From assembly GCA_052390275.1 (NCBI GenBank), contig JBQTHD010000004.1, positions 1-64,000 of the forward strand: DNA of 64,000 bases. The letters are read 5' to 3'. Shown here piece after piece: positions 7,695 to 16,763 of this stretch. Numbering within the stretch: position 1 is the stretch's first letter; every line of letters begins with the position of its first letter. The DNA comes from JBQTHD01 sp052390275 (lineage in GTDB: Bacteria > Actinomycetota > Acidimicrobiia > Acidimicrobiales > AC-14). A model generated the notes under the pieces. The model was not told the DNA's origin and ran no database searches. It was given only the letters and a program-made list of their open reading frames with translations. Made by a program: the position numbers and the translations under genes.

Positions 7695-8681
7695 GTGATC
7701 AAGCTCGATGCCGCCACTGTTCTCTTGCAATGGGCGACCGGTGGTCTGGCGTTCGGATGGGTCACGACACGCCGCCGCCAGGTGGGCATTGGCTACGGAT
7801 GGCTGTTGCGAATCGTGTTCGGGCTGATGGCACTGGGAGCGCTGGCCACCGGTCGGTTGGGAGAGCCGGTGGCCGGGCGGGACGCTGCCGCCCTGGCCAC
7901 CGCCATCGCCGCCTCGGTGGCCTTGGTGTCATCGGTGGTTCGCCGCCGGGCGGGGGTGGCCGCAGAGCACCATCGCCGCCAGCGCCGAACGGCCCGGGTG
8001 GCGGCCATGGTTGGCCGCCCGGCCGCCCCCGCCGTCGGGGAGGTCGGCACGGAGTCCGTCGCCGAGCCGATCGCGAAGTTGTCGGGCCGAGGTTCCACGT
8101 CCACCGCCGACGATGCCGGAGCCATTTCCGCCGATCCTCCGGCGAACGAGCCGACCGAGTGCGTTCCACCGGCGCCGGTGCGCCGGGCGGAGTTCTGGCC
8201 CGGTTTGGACCTGGCGGCCCCCGCGCTCGGGGTGATCGGCCTTGTGGTGGCGGGGTTGTCGTCCGGGGGCCCGCCTGCCGTAGCCGTGGCCCGGACCCTG
8301 GTGGGAGCCGCCTTCTTGGGAGCGGTGACGGACGCCATGTTGCTCGGGCACTGGTACCTGACCCAGCCCGGCCTCAGCCGGGAACCGCTCAAGGAACTCA
8401 ACACCTGGCTGATGGCACTGTGGCCGGCGGAGGTGGCCTTGTTGCTGGTGCCACCGGGCATGTTGGCGGTGTTGTCGGGCCAGATCAACGACGGCTGGGG
8501 GGGCACCCTGGGGTGGTTCTGGGTGGCATGTGCTCTGACCACGATCGTCCTGGCGGTCGTCACCCGGGCCGCCCTGCGGGAGCGCTCCTACTCGGCGGTA
8601 ATGGCCGCCACCGGCCTTTTGTACCTGGCCATTCTCACCGCCTTCGGGACGGACCTGGTGGCACGAGCCGTCCTGGCCTGA
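7695..8681 (+). CDS. Multi-span membrane protein of unknown function
   Basis: From the preferred GTG at 7695 this encodes 328 residues. Two to three spans near the N-terminus are followed by a long charged loop (about 75-165, rich in Arg, Ala and Pro), then about five more spans (from LDLAAPALGVIGLVVAGL to the end). A motif LLGHWYLTQPGLSREPLKELN lies between spans in the C-terminal half. An upstream in-frame ATG at 7482 would add 71 residues without membrane character, so I prefer 7695, which has GGGAG at a rather long spacing. The function is unknown. The histidine-tryptophan motif could suit cofactor binding, but nothing proves it. It is convergent with metH, with 12 bp between the stops. 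Confidence 0.7.
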   Translation: MIKLDAATVLLQWATGGLAFGWVTTRRRQVGIGYGWLLRIVFGLMALGALATGRLGEPVAGRDAAALATAIAASVALVSSVVRRRAGVAAEHHRRQRRTARVAAMVGRPAAPAVGEVGTESVAEPIAKLSGRGSTSTADDAGAISADPPANEPTECVPPAPVRRAEFWPGLDLAAPALGVIGLVVAGLSSGGPPAVAVARTLVGAAFLGAVTDAMLLGHWYLTQPGLSREPLKELNTWLMALWPAEVALLLVPPGMLAVLSGQINDGWGGTLGWFWVACALTTIVLAVVTRAALRERSYSAVMAATGLLYLAILTAFGTDLVARAVLA

Positions 8682-8693
8682 GGCTTCAGCCAG

Positions 8694-11600
8694 TCAGCGA
8701 GCGACGAAGTACTTGGCCTGGGGGTGATGGCAGATCAGTGCTGAGGTGGTCTGCTCCGGGTGGTACTGGAAGTCCTCGCTGACGCTGACGCCGATGCGTT
8801 CGGCCCCCAGCAACTCGGCCACTTTGGCGTTGTCCTCCAGGTCGGGACAGGCGGGGTAGCCCCAGGAGTACCGGCCCCCCTGGTAGCCCTGGCGCACCAG
8901 GATGTCGGCCCTGCTGCCGTCGGCGCCGGCTATTCCGAGGTCCTCGCGGACCCGGCGGTGCCAGTACTCGGCCAGAGCCTCCGCCATCTCCACACCTAGG
9001 CCATGCAGACGCACGTACTCCACATAGCGGTCCGCGGCGAACAGTTCGGCGGCGGCCTGAGAGGCCCGCCCGCCCATCGTGGCAATGGACAGGGCGGCGA
9101 CGTCGGGCACCGATGAGGCGGGCCGCGCACCATCGCCCCCCGAAGCGCCACTCACGCCGCCACCCCCTCCACCCTCGGAGCCGATCGGGCGAAAGAAGTC
9201 GGCGATGCAGAGTCCGGGTTCCTCTCCCTGGCGCGGGAAGGTGAAGCGCACCCATTCCGAGGTGGCCGACTCGTCCTTCCACAGGACAAGGTCGTTGCCG
9301 TCGGAGTTGGCCGCGAAGTAGCCGTAAGCCACCTGGGGCACCAGAAGTCCTCCTGCTTTGGCCCGGGCCAGTTCGTCGCGAAACACGGTGCGGACCCGGT
9401 CCTTGAAGTCTGCGTCGCTCTCGCCGGCCGACGGTCGGTACCCCCACTGATGGCGGAACAAGGCGGTCTCGTTGATGTAGTCGGCTACAGCGTCGAGCGC
9501 GATGCCCTTGACGATCCGGACTCCCCAGAAGGGAGGCTGGGGCACCGGGTTGTCGCTGGCCACCGACGGTGCCCGCGACCGCCGCTCCGCCCGGGCTGAG
9601 GCCAGCAGGTCCGGGCCGGACCGGGCGGGAAGTATCCGGCCGGTGGGCACCCGACCAAAGGCGGGATCCTCGGTGCCGGATCGCTTGAACTCCATCAGGC
9701 GATCCAATGTGGCCAGGCCCTCGAAAGCGTCCTTTCCGTAGAAGACCCGGCCCTCGTACACCTCGCGCAGGTCCCGCTCCACGTAGCGGCGGGTGAGGGC
9801 GGCCCCGCCCAGGATGACGGGCATGTGGGCCAGGCCCTTGCGGTTCATCTCCTCCAGGTTCTCCCGCATGATGAGCGTGCTCTTCACCAGTAGCCCGCTC
9901 ATACCAATGGCATCAGCCCCCACCTCGAGAGCCTTGGACACCATCTCGGCCAGCGAAACCTTGATGCCCAGGTTGTGGACCTCGTAGCCGTTGTTGGTGA
10001 GGATGATGTCCACCAGGTTCTTGCCAATGTCGTGGACGTCGCCCTTGACGGTGGCCAAGACCACTTTGCCCTTGCCCCCCTGGTCGCCCTTTTCCAGGTG
10101 AGGCTCCAGGTAGGCAACGGCCGATTTCATGGCCTCGGCCGACTGCAAAACGAAGGGCAGTTGCATCTTGCCCGCCCCGAAGAGTTCCCCCACCTCCTTC
10201 ATCCCGGCCAGAAGGTGGTCGTTGATGATGTCCAGGCCGCGGTGGCCCTCGGTGAGTGCCTGGTCCAGATCGTCGGTCAGGCCGTCACGGTCGCCATCGA
10301 TGATGCGCCGGGCCAGCCTCTCGGTCACCGGCCAACCGCTGCGGTCCTCCTTGGCGATCCGGCTGGCGGTCACCCCCTCGAACCGGCCCAGCAGGGCCGA
10401 AAGGGGGTCGTAGTCCCGACCCGGATCCCGCCGGTCGTAAATCAGGTCAAGGCAGATGTCGATGTCGACCGGATCGATCTTGGACAGGGGCAGGATTCGG
10501 GCGGCGTGCACGATTGCCCCGTCGAGGCCGGCTTTGACGCACTCGTCCAGGAAGACCGAGTTGAGGGCGTGGCGGGCGGCGGGATTGAGCCCGAAGGACA
10601 CGTTGGACAACCCGATCACCGTGTGGACGCCGGGAAGCTGGGCCTTGATGAGGCGGATGCCATCGATGGTCTCCACCCCGTCGCGACGGCTCTCCTCCAT
10701 CCCAGTGCTCAGCGGCAGCACCAGGGGGTCGAACAGGAGGTCGCTTGGATCGAGCCCGTAGCGCTCGGTGGCGAGGTCGTAGATGGCCCGAGCGGCCCGC
10801 AGTTTCCACTCGGCGGTGCGGGCCTGGCCCTGGGTGTCGATACAGGTGCAGACCACAGCGGCCCCGTAGTCCCGGGCCAGGGACAGGAATCGGTCCAGCC
10901 GTGTGCCGGGGGCATCCCCGTCCTCCAGGTTGACCGAGTTGAGAACCGGCTTGCCGCCGATCCAGCGGAGGCCGGCCTCGATGATCTCGGGTTCGGTGGA
11001 GTCGAGGACGAGAGGTACCGGGGCGTGGGTGGCCAGCCTGCGGGCCAACTCGTCCATGGCCGTGGCCCCGTCGAACCCCGTGTAGTCCACACACACGTCC
11101 AGGAGGTGGGCGCCCTCGGCCACCTGCTCGCGGGCCATGGCCACGCAGGTGTCCCAGTCCCCGGCCAACATGGCGTCGCGGAACTTGCGGGAACCGTTGG
11201 CGTTGGTCCGCTCTCCGATGGACAGGTAGGAGGTGTCCTGGGAGAAGGCGACCGACGAATAGAGGGAGGCCGCCCCCGGCTCGCTCACCGGGTCCCGGCG
11301 GGCAGGCGCCAGATCGTGACAGCGATCGACCACCGCTGCCAGGTGCGCCGGCGTGGTGCCACAACACCCGCCGATGACCGAGATGCCCAGTTCGGTGACG
11401 AAACGCGAATGGTGTTCGGCCAACTGCTCCGGGGTCAGGTCGTAGTGCATATGGCCGTCGACCACCGACGGCAGGCCGGCGTTTGGCAGGCAGGACAACG
11501 GCACCCGACAGTGCCGGGACAGGTGGCGCAGATGCTCGTGCATCTCCTCGGGGCCGGTGGCGCAGTTCACCCCGATGACGTCGACGCGCAGTGCCTCCAA

Positions 11601-12239
11601 AGCGGTGAGGGCCGCGCCGATTTCGGTTCCCGGCAGCATCCGGCCGGTGAGTTCGATGGTGACCTGCACCTGCGTCGGAACTTCCCGCCCGGCGGCGGCC
11701 ATGGCCCGGCGGCATCCGGCCACAGCGGCCTTGGCCCCCAACAAGTCGAACACGGTCTCGATCAACAACAGATCGACGCCCCCGTCGAGCAGGCCCCGGG
11801 CCTGGATCTCGTAGGCGTCGGCCAACTCGGCGAAGCGAATCTGGCCGAGGGAGGGGAACTTTGTTCCCGGCCCCATGGACCCGGCCACCCATCGGGGGCG
11901 ATCGGGGGTCGAGAACCCCGACGCCACCTCCCTGGCCAGGACGGCGGCGGCGCGGTTCAGGTCGTAGGCCTCGTCGGCGAGGCCGTACTCGGCCAAAGTG
12001 AAGGGCGAGGAGCCGAACGAGTTGGTTTCCACCACGTCGCAGCCCACGGCCAGGAACGACCGGTGCAGTTCGGCGATTACCTCAGGCCGGGTGCGGACGA
12101 GGATCTCGTTGCACCCCTCCAGGTCGACGCCGCCGAAGTCGTCGGGCCCCAGGCCCACCAGTTGCAGGTTAGTTCCCGCTGCGCCGTCGTAGATGACGAC
12201 CCGGTCCCTTACCGCGGCGACGTACGAGGCCCCGCTCAC
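8694..12239 (-). CDS. metH: Cobalamin-dependent methionine synthase
   Basis: The protein has 1181 residues. It transfers methyl from 5-methyltetrahydrofolate through cobalamin to homocysteine. Domains in order: homocysteine-binding barrel (about 10-310, with zinc ligands in GVNCATGP and GGCCGTTP), pterin-binding barrel (about 335-590, SIGERTNANGS), cobalamin cap and Rossmann domain (about 620-850, DVHDIGKN with the lower-ligand histidine near 736), and the AdoMet-dependent reactivation domain to the C-terminus (ending in a PEQTTSALICHHPQAKYF-type segment). All modules are present, so it should be reactivatable. Its ATG overlaps the stop of ddl (ATGA), an odd partner for a methionine gene. No cobalamin riboswitch can precede it in this arrangement. 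Confidence 0.97.
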   Translation of the reverse strand: MSGASYVAAVRDRVVIYDGAAGTNLQLVGLGPDDFGGVDLEGCNEILVRTRPEVIAELHRSFLAVGCDVVETNSFGSSPFTLAEYGLADEAYDLNRAAAVLAREVASGFSTPDRPRWVAGSMGPGTKFPSLGQIRFAELADAYEIQARGLLDGGVDLLLIETVFDLLGAKAAVAGCRRAMAAAGREVPTQVQVTIELTGRMLPGTEIGAALTALEALRVDVIGVNCATGPEEMHEHLRHLSRHCRVPLSCLPNAGLPSVVDGHMHYDLTPEQLAEHHSRFVTELGISVIGGCCGTTPAHLAAVVDRCHDLAPARRDPVSEPGAASLYSSVAFSQDTSYLSIGERTNANGSRKFRDAMLAGDWDTCVAMAREQVAEGAHLLDVCVDYTGFDGATAMDELARRLATHAPVPLVLDSTEPEIIEAGLRWIGGKPVLNSVNLEDGDAPGTRLDRFLSLARDYGAAVVCTCIDTQGQARTAEWKLRAARAIYDLATERYGLDPSDLLFDPLVLPLSTGMEESRRDGVETIDGIRLIKAQLPGVHTVIGLSNVSFGLNPAARHALNSVFLDECVKAGLDGAIVHAARILPLSKIDPVDIDICLDLIYDRRDPGRDYDPLSALLGRFEGVTASRIAKEDRSGWPVTERLARRIIDGDRDGLTDDLDQALTEGHRGLDIINDHLLAGMKEVGELFGAGKMQLPFVLQSAEAMKSAVAYLEPHLEKGDQGGKGKVVLATVKGDVHDIGKNLVDIILTNNGYEVHNLGIKVSLAEMVSKALEVGADAIGMSGLLVKSTLIMRENLEEMNRKGLAHMPVILGGAALTRRYVERDLREVYEGRVFYGKDAFEGLATLDRLMEFKRSGTEDPAFGRVPTGRILPARSGPDLLASARAERRSRAPSVASDNPVPQPPFWGVRIVKGIALDAVADYINETALFRHQWGYRPSAGESDADFKDRVRTVFRDELARAKAGGLLVPQVAYGYFAANSDGNDLVLWKDESATSEWVRFTFPRQGEEPGLCIADFFRPIGSEGGGGGGVSGASGGDGARPASSVPDVAALSIATMGGRASQAAAELFAADRYVEYVRLHGLGVEMAEALAEYWHRRVREDLGIAGADGSRADILVRQGYQGGRYSWGYPACPDLEDNAKVAELLGAERIGVSVSEDFQYHPEQTTSALICHHPQAKYFVAR

Positions 12240-13267
12240 CGGGGCCGGCCCACCCGGCCGCCGCGGTGGGCGTGGCGGGCCAGGGCGGCGTCGACCAACT
12301 CGTCAACCAGTTCGGTGGCGGCCAGGCCCGATGCCGCCCACAGGCGGGGGTACATGGAGATGGGGGTGAAGCCGGGGATGGTGTTGATCTCATTGACCAG
12401 CAGGCCCCTACCCCTCTCCTCGTAGAGAAAGTCGACCCGGGCCATCCCCTCGACCCGCAGAGCGGTGGCGGCGAGGACGGCCAGGTTCTTGACTGCGGCG
12501 GCGATGGCGGGGTGCAGCGGTGCGGGGACCAGCAGATCGGCGATGCCCAGCGTGTACTTGTCGTCGAAGTCGTAGACCTCCCGGCTGGGAGAAACCTCGC
12601 CGGGGACCGACGGGCGCACAGTCGGATATCCGAGGACCCCGCACTCGATCTCGCGAGCCTCGACCGCCTCTTCGAAGACCAGCCACTCGTCGTAGACCCG
12701 GGCCATCTCCACCGCCCGAATCAGGGCCAGGTCGTCGTCGGCCCGGGATACTCCAATGGAGGAACCCAGGTTGGCCGGCTTGACGAACAACGGAAAGCCC
12801 AACTCGTCGGCCACCCTTTCCAGAACGGACTCGTCCAGGGCGGCATCGTCGAAGGCGGCGTCGCGAGCCACCACATAGCGAACCTGGGGAAGCCCGGCGG
12901 CCCGCAGAACCGCCTTGGTCATGGCCTTGTCCATGCACAAAGCGGACCCGAGCACGCCCGTTCCCACGTAGGGGACGTCGGCCAGTTCCAACAGTCCCTG
13001 GATGGTGCCGTCCTCCCCGAAAGGCCCGTGAAGCACGGGAAAGACAACGTCGGCACCGGCCAGGACAGCGTCGGCGTCCACCGGCGCTCCGCTGGCCACC
13101 AGGGGACCTTCAAACGAGTTGGGAGCGACCCACTGGCCCTTTGGGGTGACACCCACCAGCACCACCTCGTAGCGGCCGGCGCCAGCGGCGGCGGCCACGT
13201 GGGTGGCCGAGACACAGGAGATCTCATGTTCGGCCGAGCGGCCACCAAAGAGAACCACTAGCCGCAC
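12236..13267 (-). CDS. ddl: D-alanine--D-alanine ligase
   Basis: This ATP-grasp enzyme of 343 residues makes D-Ala-D-Ala, the dipeptide that MurF adds to the peptidoglycan precursor. Family motifs are LFGGRSAEHEISCVSA at the start, HGPFGEDGTIQG, the ATP-grasp lysine region LFVKPANLGSSIGVSRA, and VNEINTIPGFTPISMYP near the end, which binds metal and substrate. It begins with GTG at 13267 with no Shine-Dalgarno. TAGACT lies exactly 7 nt upstream, so it is probably leaderless. murF, whose enzyme uses the product, starts only 20 bp away in the opposite direction. Confidence 0.96.
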   Translation of the reverse strand: MRLVVLFGGRSAEHEISCVSATHVAAAAGAGRYEVVLVGVTPKGQWVAPNSFEGPLVASGAPVDADAVLAGADVVFPVLHGPFGEDGTIQGLLELADVPYVGTGVLGSALCMDKAMTKAVLRAAGLPQVRYVVARDAAFDDAALDESVLERVADELGFPLFVKPANLGSSIGVSRADDDLALIRAVEMARVYDEWLVFEEAVEAREIECGVLGYPTVRPSVPGEVSPSREVYDFDDKYTLGIADLLVPAPLHPAIAAAVKNLAVLAATALRVEGMARVDFLYEERGRGLLVNEINTIPGFTPISMYPRLWAASGLAATELVDELVDAALARHAHRGGRVGRPR

Positions 13268-13274
13268 GGGTGGA

Positions 13275-13280
13275 AGTCTA
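13275..13280 (-). promoter_or_regulatory. -10 element for leaderless ddl
   Basis: The minus strand reads TAGACT, then 7 nt, then the GTG of ddl at 13267. This matches the leaderless pattern seen before lpdA, crgA, rpsL and the antitoxin gene. It sits within the 20-bp gap between the divergent ddl and murF genes. Confidence 0.5.
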
Positions 13281-13287
13281 GGGAGGC

Positions 13288-14640
13288 ATGCGCCTGACCA
13301 CCGATGAGTTGGCCGCCATCACGGGTGGCCGAGCGATGGGACCTCGAGGCGTAGTGGAGGGCGCCACCATCGACTCGCGCACCATCAGGCCTGGGCAGTT
13401 GTTCGTCCCCATTCCCGCTGAGCGTGACGGGCACGACTTCATCCCGGCCGCGGTGGCGGCTGGGGCTGGCGCCTATCTGACCGCCCGGGAGCCAGCCGAT
13501 CGCCTTCGGGATGCTTGCGCAGCGGTGGTAGTGGCCGATACCCGGGTGGCGCTGGCCAGGTTGGGTTCGGCCGCCCGGGACCGCGTCGGGCGCCGGGTGG
13601 TGGGCATAACCGGATCGGTGGGCAAGACATCCACCAAGGACTTCCTGGCCGCGGTTCTGGCCCGGCGATGGCCGGTGGCCGCCAGCCCGGACTCCTTCAA
13701 CAACGAGTTGGGGGTGCCGCTCACTCTGTTGGGGGCCCCGGCCGACGTGGGTGCCGCGGTCGTGGAGATGGGCGCCAGAGGGCCGGGCCACATCGCCACT
13801 TTGGCCGCCGTGGCTCGCCCCCGGGTGGGCGTGGTTACCAGTGTCGGACTTGCTCACATCCAATCCTTGGGGACCCGGGAGGCGGTGGCCGAGGCCAAGT
13901 CGGAACTGGTCAGGGCCCTGGGCCCCCAGGGGACGGCGGTGCTCAACGCCGATGATCCAGCGGTAGCGGCCATGGCCGGCATCAGCGCCGGGCCGGTGGT
14001 GACCTTTGGGCTCGGGGCAGGGGGCCCGCACGCGGACGTGACCGCTGAGGACATCGCTCTTGACGATGGGCTGGCCGCTTTCTTCCAGTTGAAGTCGCCC
14101 TGGGGATCTGGGCCGGTAACGCTGGGGGTGGCCGGCCTCCATCAGGTCCACAACGCCCTGGCCGCGGCCGCTGCGGCTTTCGTCCTCGGCCTCACCCCCC
14201 AGGAGGTGTCCGCCGGACTGGAGGCGGCCCGACTTTCCCGGTGGCGGATGGAGATAGCTCGGGCCCCGGGCGGCGCCTTGGTCATCAACGATGCCTACAA
14301 CGCGAACCCCCGCTCCATGGAAGCGGCCCTGGCGGCCCTAGCCGCTGCGGCCGCCGACCGACGGATCGCGCTGCTGGGTCCAATGGCCGAGTTGGGTGAC
14401 CTCAGCGTCGAGGCCCATTCTCAGATCGGGGACCTCGCCCGGGATCTCGGAATTCGAGTGATCGCGGTCGGCTGCGTCCCGGGCGAGTCGACCTATCCCG
14501 GAGCCGAGTCGGTGGAGTCGGCCGATGCTGCGTTGGTACACCTGGGGCGCCTCGGCCGGGGTGATGCCGTCCTGGTCAAGGCCAGTCGTTCGGCCGGCCT
14601 GGAGAAACTCGCCGGTAGTCTCCTGGCCGCCGAGGACTGA
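13288..14640 (+). CDS. murF: UDP-MurNAc-tripeptide--D-alanyl-D-alanine ligase
   Basis: The 450-residue Mur ligase adds D-Ala-D-Ala to the UDP-MurNAc-tripeptide in the cytoplasm. It has the MurF N-terminal domain (TIDSRTIRPGQLFVPI), the ATP loop GITGSVGKTSTKD (about 108-120), the central motif SFNNELGVPLTLL, and the C-terminal motif VINDAYNANPRSMEAAL. The length is normal. It is divergent from ddl with only 20 bp between start codons, so its promoter must overlap the start of ddl or lie inside it. GGGAGG occurs 1 nt before the ATG, too close for normal Shine-Dalgarno use. Confidence 0.96.
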   Translation: MRLTTDELAAITGGRAMGPRGVVEGATIDSRTIRPGQLFVPIPAERDGHDFIPAAVAAGAGAYLTAREPADRLRDACAAVVVADTRVALARLGSAARDRVGRRVVGITGSVGKTSTKDFLAAVLARRWPVAASPDSFNNELGVPLTLLGAPADVGAAVVEMGARGPGHIATLAAVARPRVGVVTSVGLAHIQSLGTREAVAEAKSELVRALGPQGTAVLNADDPAVAAMAGISAGPVVTFGLGAGGPHADVTAEDIALDDGLAAFFQLKSPWGSGPVTLGVAGLHQVHNALAAAAAAFVLGLTPQEVSAGLEAARLSRWRMEIARAPGGALVINDAYNANPRSMEAALAALAAAAADRRIALLGPMAELGDLSVEAHSQIGDLARDLGIRVIAVGCVPGESTYPGAESVESADAALVHLGRLGRGDAVLVKASRSAGLEKLAGSLLAAED

Positions 14641-14759
14641 GGGTTCAGCGGTCCCGCTTTCCTCGAGGCCGTTCACCTGCCGGTACCGGTCGCAGCAAGT
14701 CAGCCGCACCCGCGCTCCACCGGCCATTCCGGAGGACGCCCTAACACCCGGGGGAATCC

Positions 14760-16295
14760 GTGAGCCTCAGCTTCGTCGTTGCCAGCCAGGTCGACCCCTC
14801 GGCGGAAATGATCGGCTTCCCGGTCCGCCCGGCGGAGCCGGGATTCGTCCTGCCGGCGGGGGCACTTCCGGCCGGAATGGACTTCGACCTGTCGGTGCTG
14901 GCGGACCGAGGGTTCGCGGCCAAGGTGGGTGAGACCCTGGTGGTTCGGGCGCCGGGGGCTGGCACGACGATCCTGGTGGCCGTGGGGGTGGGGCCCTTAA
15001 GCAGTCAGAGTCCCGAGACTTTTCGCCGCGCCGCTGCCGCTCTGGTCCGGGTCGCCGGAACCCGGTCCCGGGTGGTCACCACCCTGATGGCCGCCGAACA
15101 CGAGGGATTGGGCTCGGGCTCACCCGGTTCGCAGTTCAGCGCCCGAGCGCTGGCGGAAGGGGCGGTTCTGGCCACGTATCGGTTCGACCGGTACAAGTCG
15201 AAGCCGGTCGCCAGAAGTATCGAGGAACTACAGGTCGTGGCCCAACCGGGAGTTGCGCCCGCTGACTTGGCCGAACCCCTGGCCCGGGGCCGGGCGATGG
15301 CTTCGGCCATGTGCCTGGCCCGGGATCTGATCAACGAACCCGCGGCGACGATGACTCCCCGCCGTCTGGTGGAGGTGGCCACGGAGGTTGCTGCCCGGGG
15401 TGGGCTCCAGATCGACGTTTGGGACGAGAACCGGATAATGGCCGAAAGACTTGGTGGCCTGGCCGGGGTGGCCCTCGGGTCGGACGAGCCGGCCCGGCTA
15501 ATCAGGCTCACCTACGACCCGCCAGGGGCCACCCGTACCCTGGCGCTGGTGGGCAAGGGAATCACATTCGATTCAGGGGGGCTGTCCATCAAGACGGCTG
15601 ATGGCATGGAGACCATGAAGACCGACATGTCCGGGGCCGCGGCGGTTCTGGGCGCCATGTCGGTCCTGGGCGAACTGGGCGCGAGGTCCCGGGTCGTCGG
15701 CTTCATCCCGGCCACCGAGAACATGCCCGGCGGGCGGGCGATGAAACCGGGCGACGTCCTCACCATCCGCAACGGCACCACCGTGGAGGTACTCAACACC
15801 GATGCCGAAGGCCGTCTGGTCCTGGCCGACGGCCTGAGTCTGGCCGTCGAGGAAAGGGTGGACGCGGTCCTCGACGTCGCCACCCTGACCGGTGCCTGCG
15901 TTATTGCTCTCGGTCGCAAGGTGGCTGGGTTGATGGCCAACGACGACCGGTGGCGCTCCGAGGTGGCCGAAGCCGCCCGTCGGGCCGGCGAGGCGGTTTG
16001 GCCCCTGCCCCTGCCGGAGGACTATCGGCCCTTGATCGATTCGGAGATTGCCGACATCAAGAACATCGGCGGGCGCTATGCCGGGGCGATTACAGCCGGG
16101 CTGTTCCTGCGGGAGTTTGTCGGCGACGTGCCCTGGGCCCACCTTGACATAGCCGGACCCGCACGTAGTGACGAGGACAGCGGCTACCACACCAAAGGAG
16201 GAACCGGCTTCGCCGCCCGCACCCTGGTCGAAACTGCCCTGGCCTTCGAAGTCGATTGCCCGGATGATTCCTCCAACTCGAGTCCAAACCCCTAA
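14760..16295 (+). CDS. pepA: Cytosol leucyl aminopeptidase
   Basis: This is a dizinc M17 aminopeptidase of 511 residues that removes N-terminal residues from peptides. The C-terminal catalytic domain shows GKGITFDSGGLSIK, MKTDMSGAAAVLGA and the signature NTDAEGRLVLADGL (about 346-359), which carry the metal ligands and catalytic lysine/arginine. The N-terminal domain is divergent, as usual. It starts with GTG at 14760, after the purine run GGGGGAA. A 119-bp gap separates it from murF, and I see no clear terminator there. Confidence 0.95.
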   Translation: MSLSFVVASQVDPSAEMIGFPVRPAEPGFVLPAGALPAGMDFDLSVLADRGFAAKVGETLVVRAPGAGTTILVAVGVGPLSSQSPETFRRAAAALVRVAGTRSRVVTTLMAAEHEGLGSGSPGSQFSARALAEGAVLATYRFDRYKSKPVARSIEELQVVAQPGVAPADLAEPLARGRAMASAMCLARDLINEPAATMTPRRLVEVATEVAARGGLQIDVWDENRIMAERLGGLAGVALGSDEPARLIRLTYDPPGATRTLALVGKGITFDSGGLSIKTADGMETMKTDMSGAAAVLGAMSVLGELGARSRVVGFIPATENMPGGRAMKPGDVLTIRNGTTVEVLNTDAEGRLVLADGLSLAVEERVDAVLDVATLTGACVIALGRKVAGLMANDDRWRSEVAEAARRAGEAVWPLPLPEDYRPLIDSEIADIKNIGGRYAGAITAGLFLREFVGDVPWAHLDIAGPARSDEDSGYHTKGGTGFAARTLVETALAFEVDCPDDSSNSSPNP

Positions 16296-16385
16296 GGATC
16301 CGTCCGGGTGCCGGGTTCCAAGATGCGCACACTCGCCGCCAGCGGGAACGCCTCCTGGACCGCCGTCACCCCAGGCGGGCAACAG

Positions 16386-16763
16386 TCAGTCGGGTTCCAT
16401 CACCACCCAGCCCCGCTTCTGAAGTTCGGCGGCCAACTCCTGCGAGGCCATGCCGCCCAGGATCTTCTCGGCGGCAGACACCCGAGGGGTGGGGTCGGAT
16501 CGCAGAGCCGGACGGACGGCAAGGTCCGCGCTGTGGGTTTGCGTGGGCTGAAGTGATGGGTCCTGGGATTGTTCCTGCTGGAGACGGTCTATGAGCGCCT
16601 CCGCCTCATCCCGGGTGAACCTGCCCCCGGCCTGACGCTGGGTGAGGCCCATAGGCCCCCTCGCGTCGCGAAAGTCTGCGTGACCGGCCTCTTGGAGCAG
16701 GCTCAGCAACTCCCGAACCAGGCGGGGAGAAGCCGGTGGGCCCGATGCTTGACCAAAAGCCAT
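16386..16763 (-). CDS. Unknown protein, second gene of a two-gene cassette
   Basis: The protein has 125 residues and no recognised family. An N-terminal helical part (PRLVRELLSLLQEAGHADFRDARGP) includes LTQRQAGGRFTRDEAEALIDRLQQE, which resembles a small helical recognition domain. A low-complexity linker follows, then a helical end (SAAEKILGGMASQELAAELQKRGWVVMEPD). The ATG directly follows the stop of the upstream gene (TGAATG), so the two are surely co-translated. I cannot assign a function. Confidence 0.65.
   Translation of the reverse strand: MAFGQASGPPASPRLVRELLSLLQEAGHADFRDARGPMGLTQRQAGGRFTRDEAEALIDRLQQEQSQDPSLQPTQTHSADLAVRPALRSDPTPRVSAAEKILGGMASQELAAELQKRGWVVMEPD

Noticed and set aside
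12236..12260. Cobalamin riboswitch for metH
   Set aside because: metH starts inside the end of ddl, leaving no untranslated space for one.
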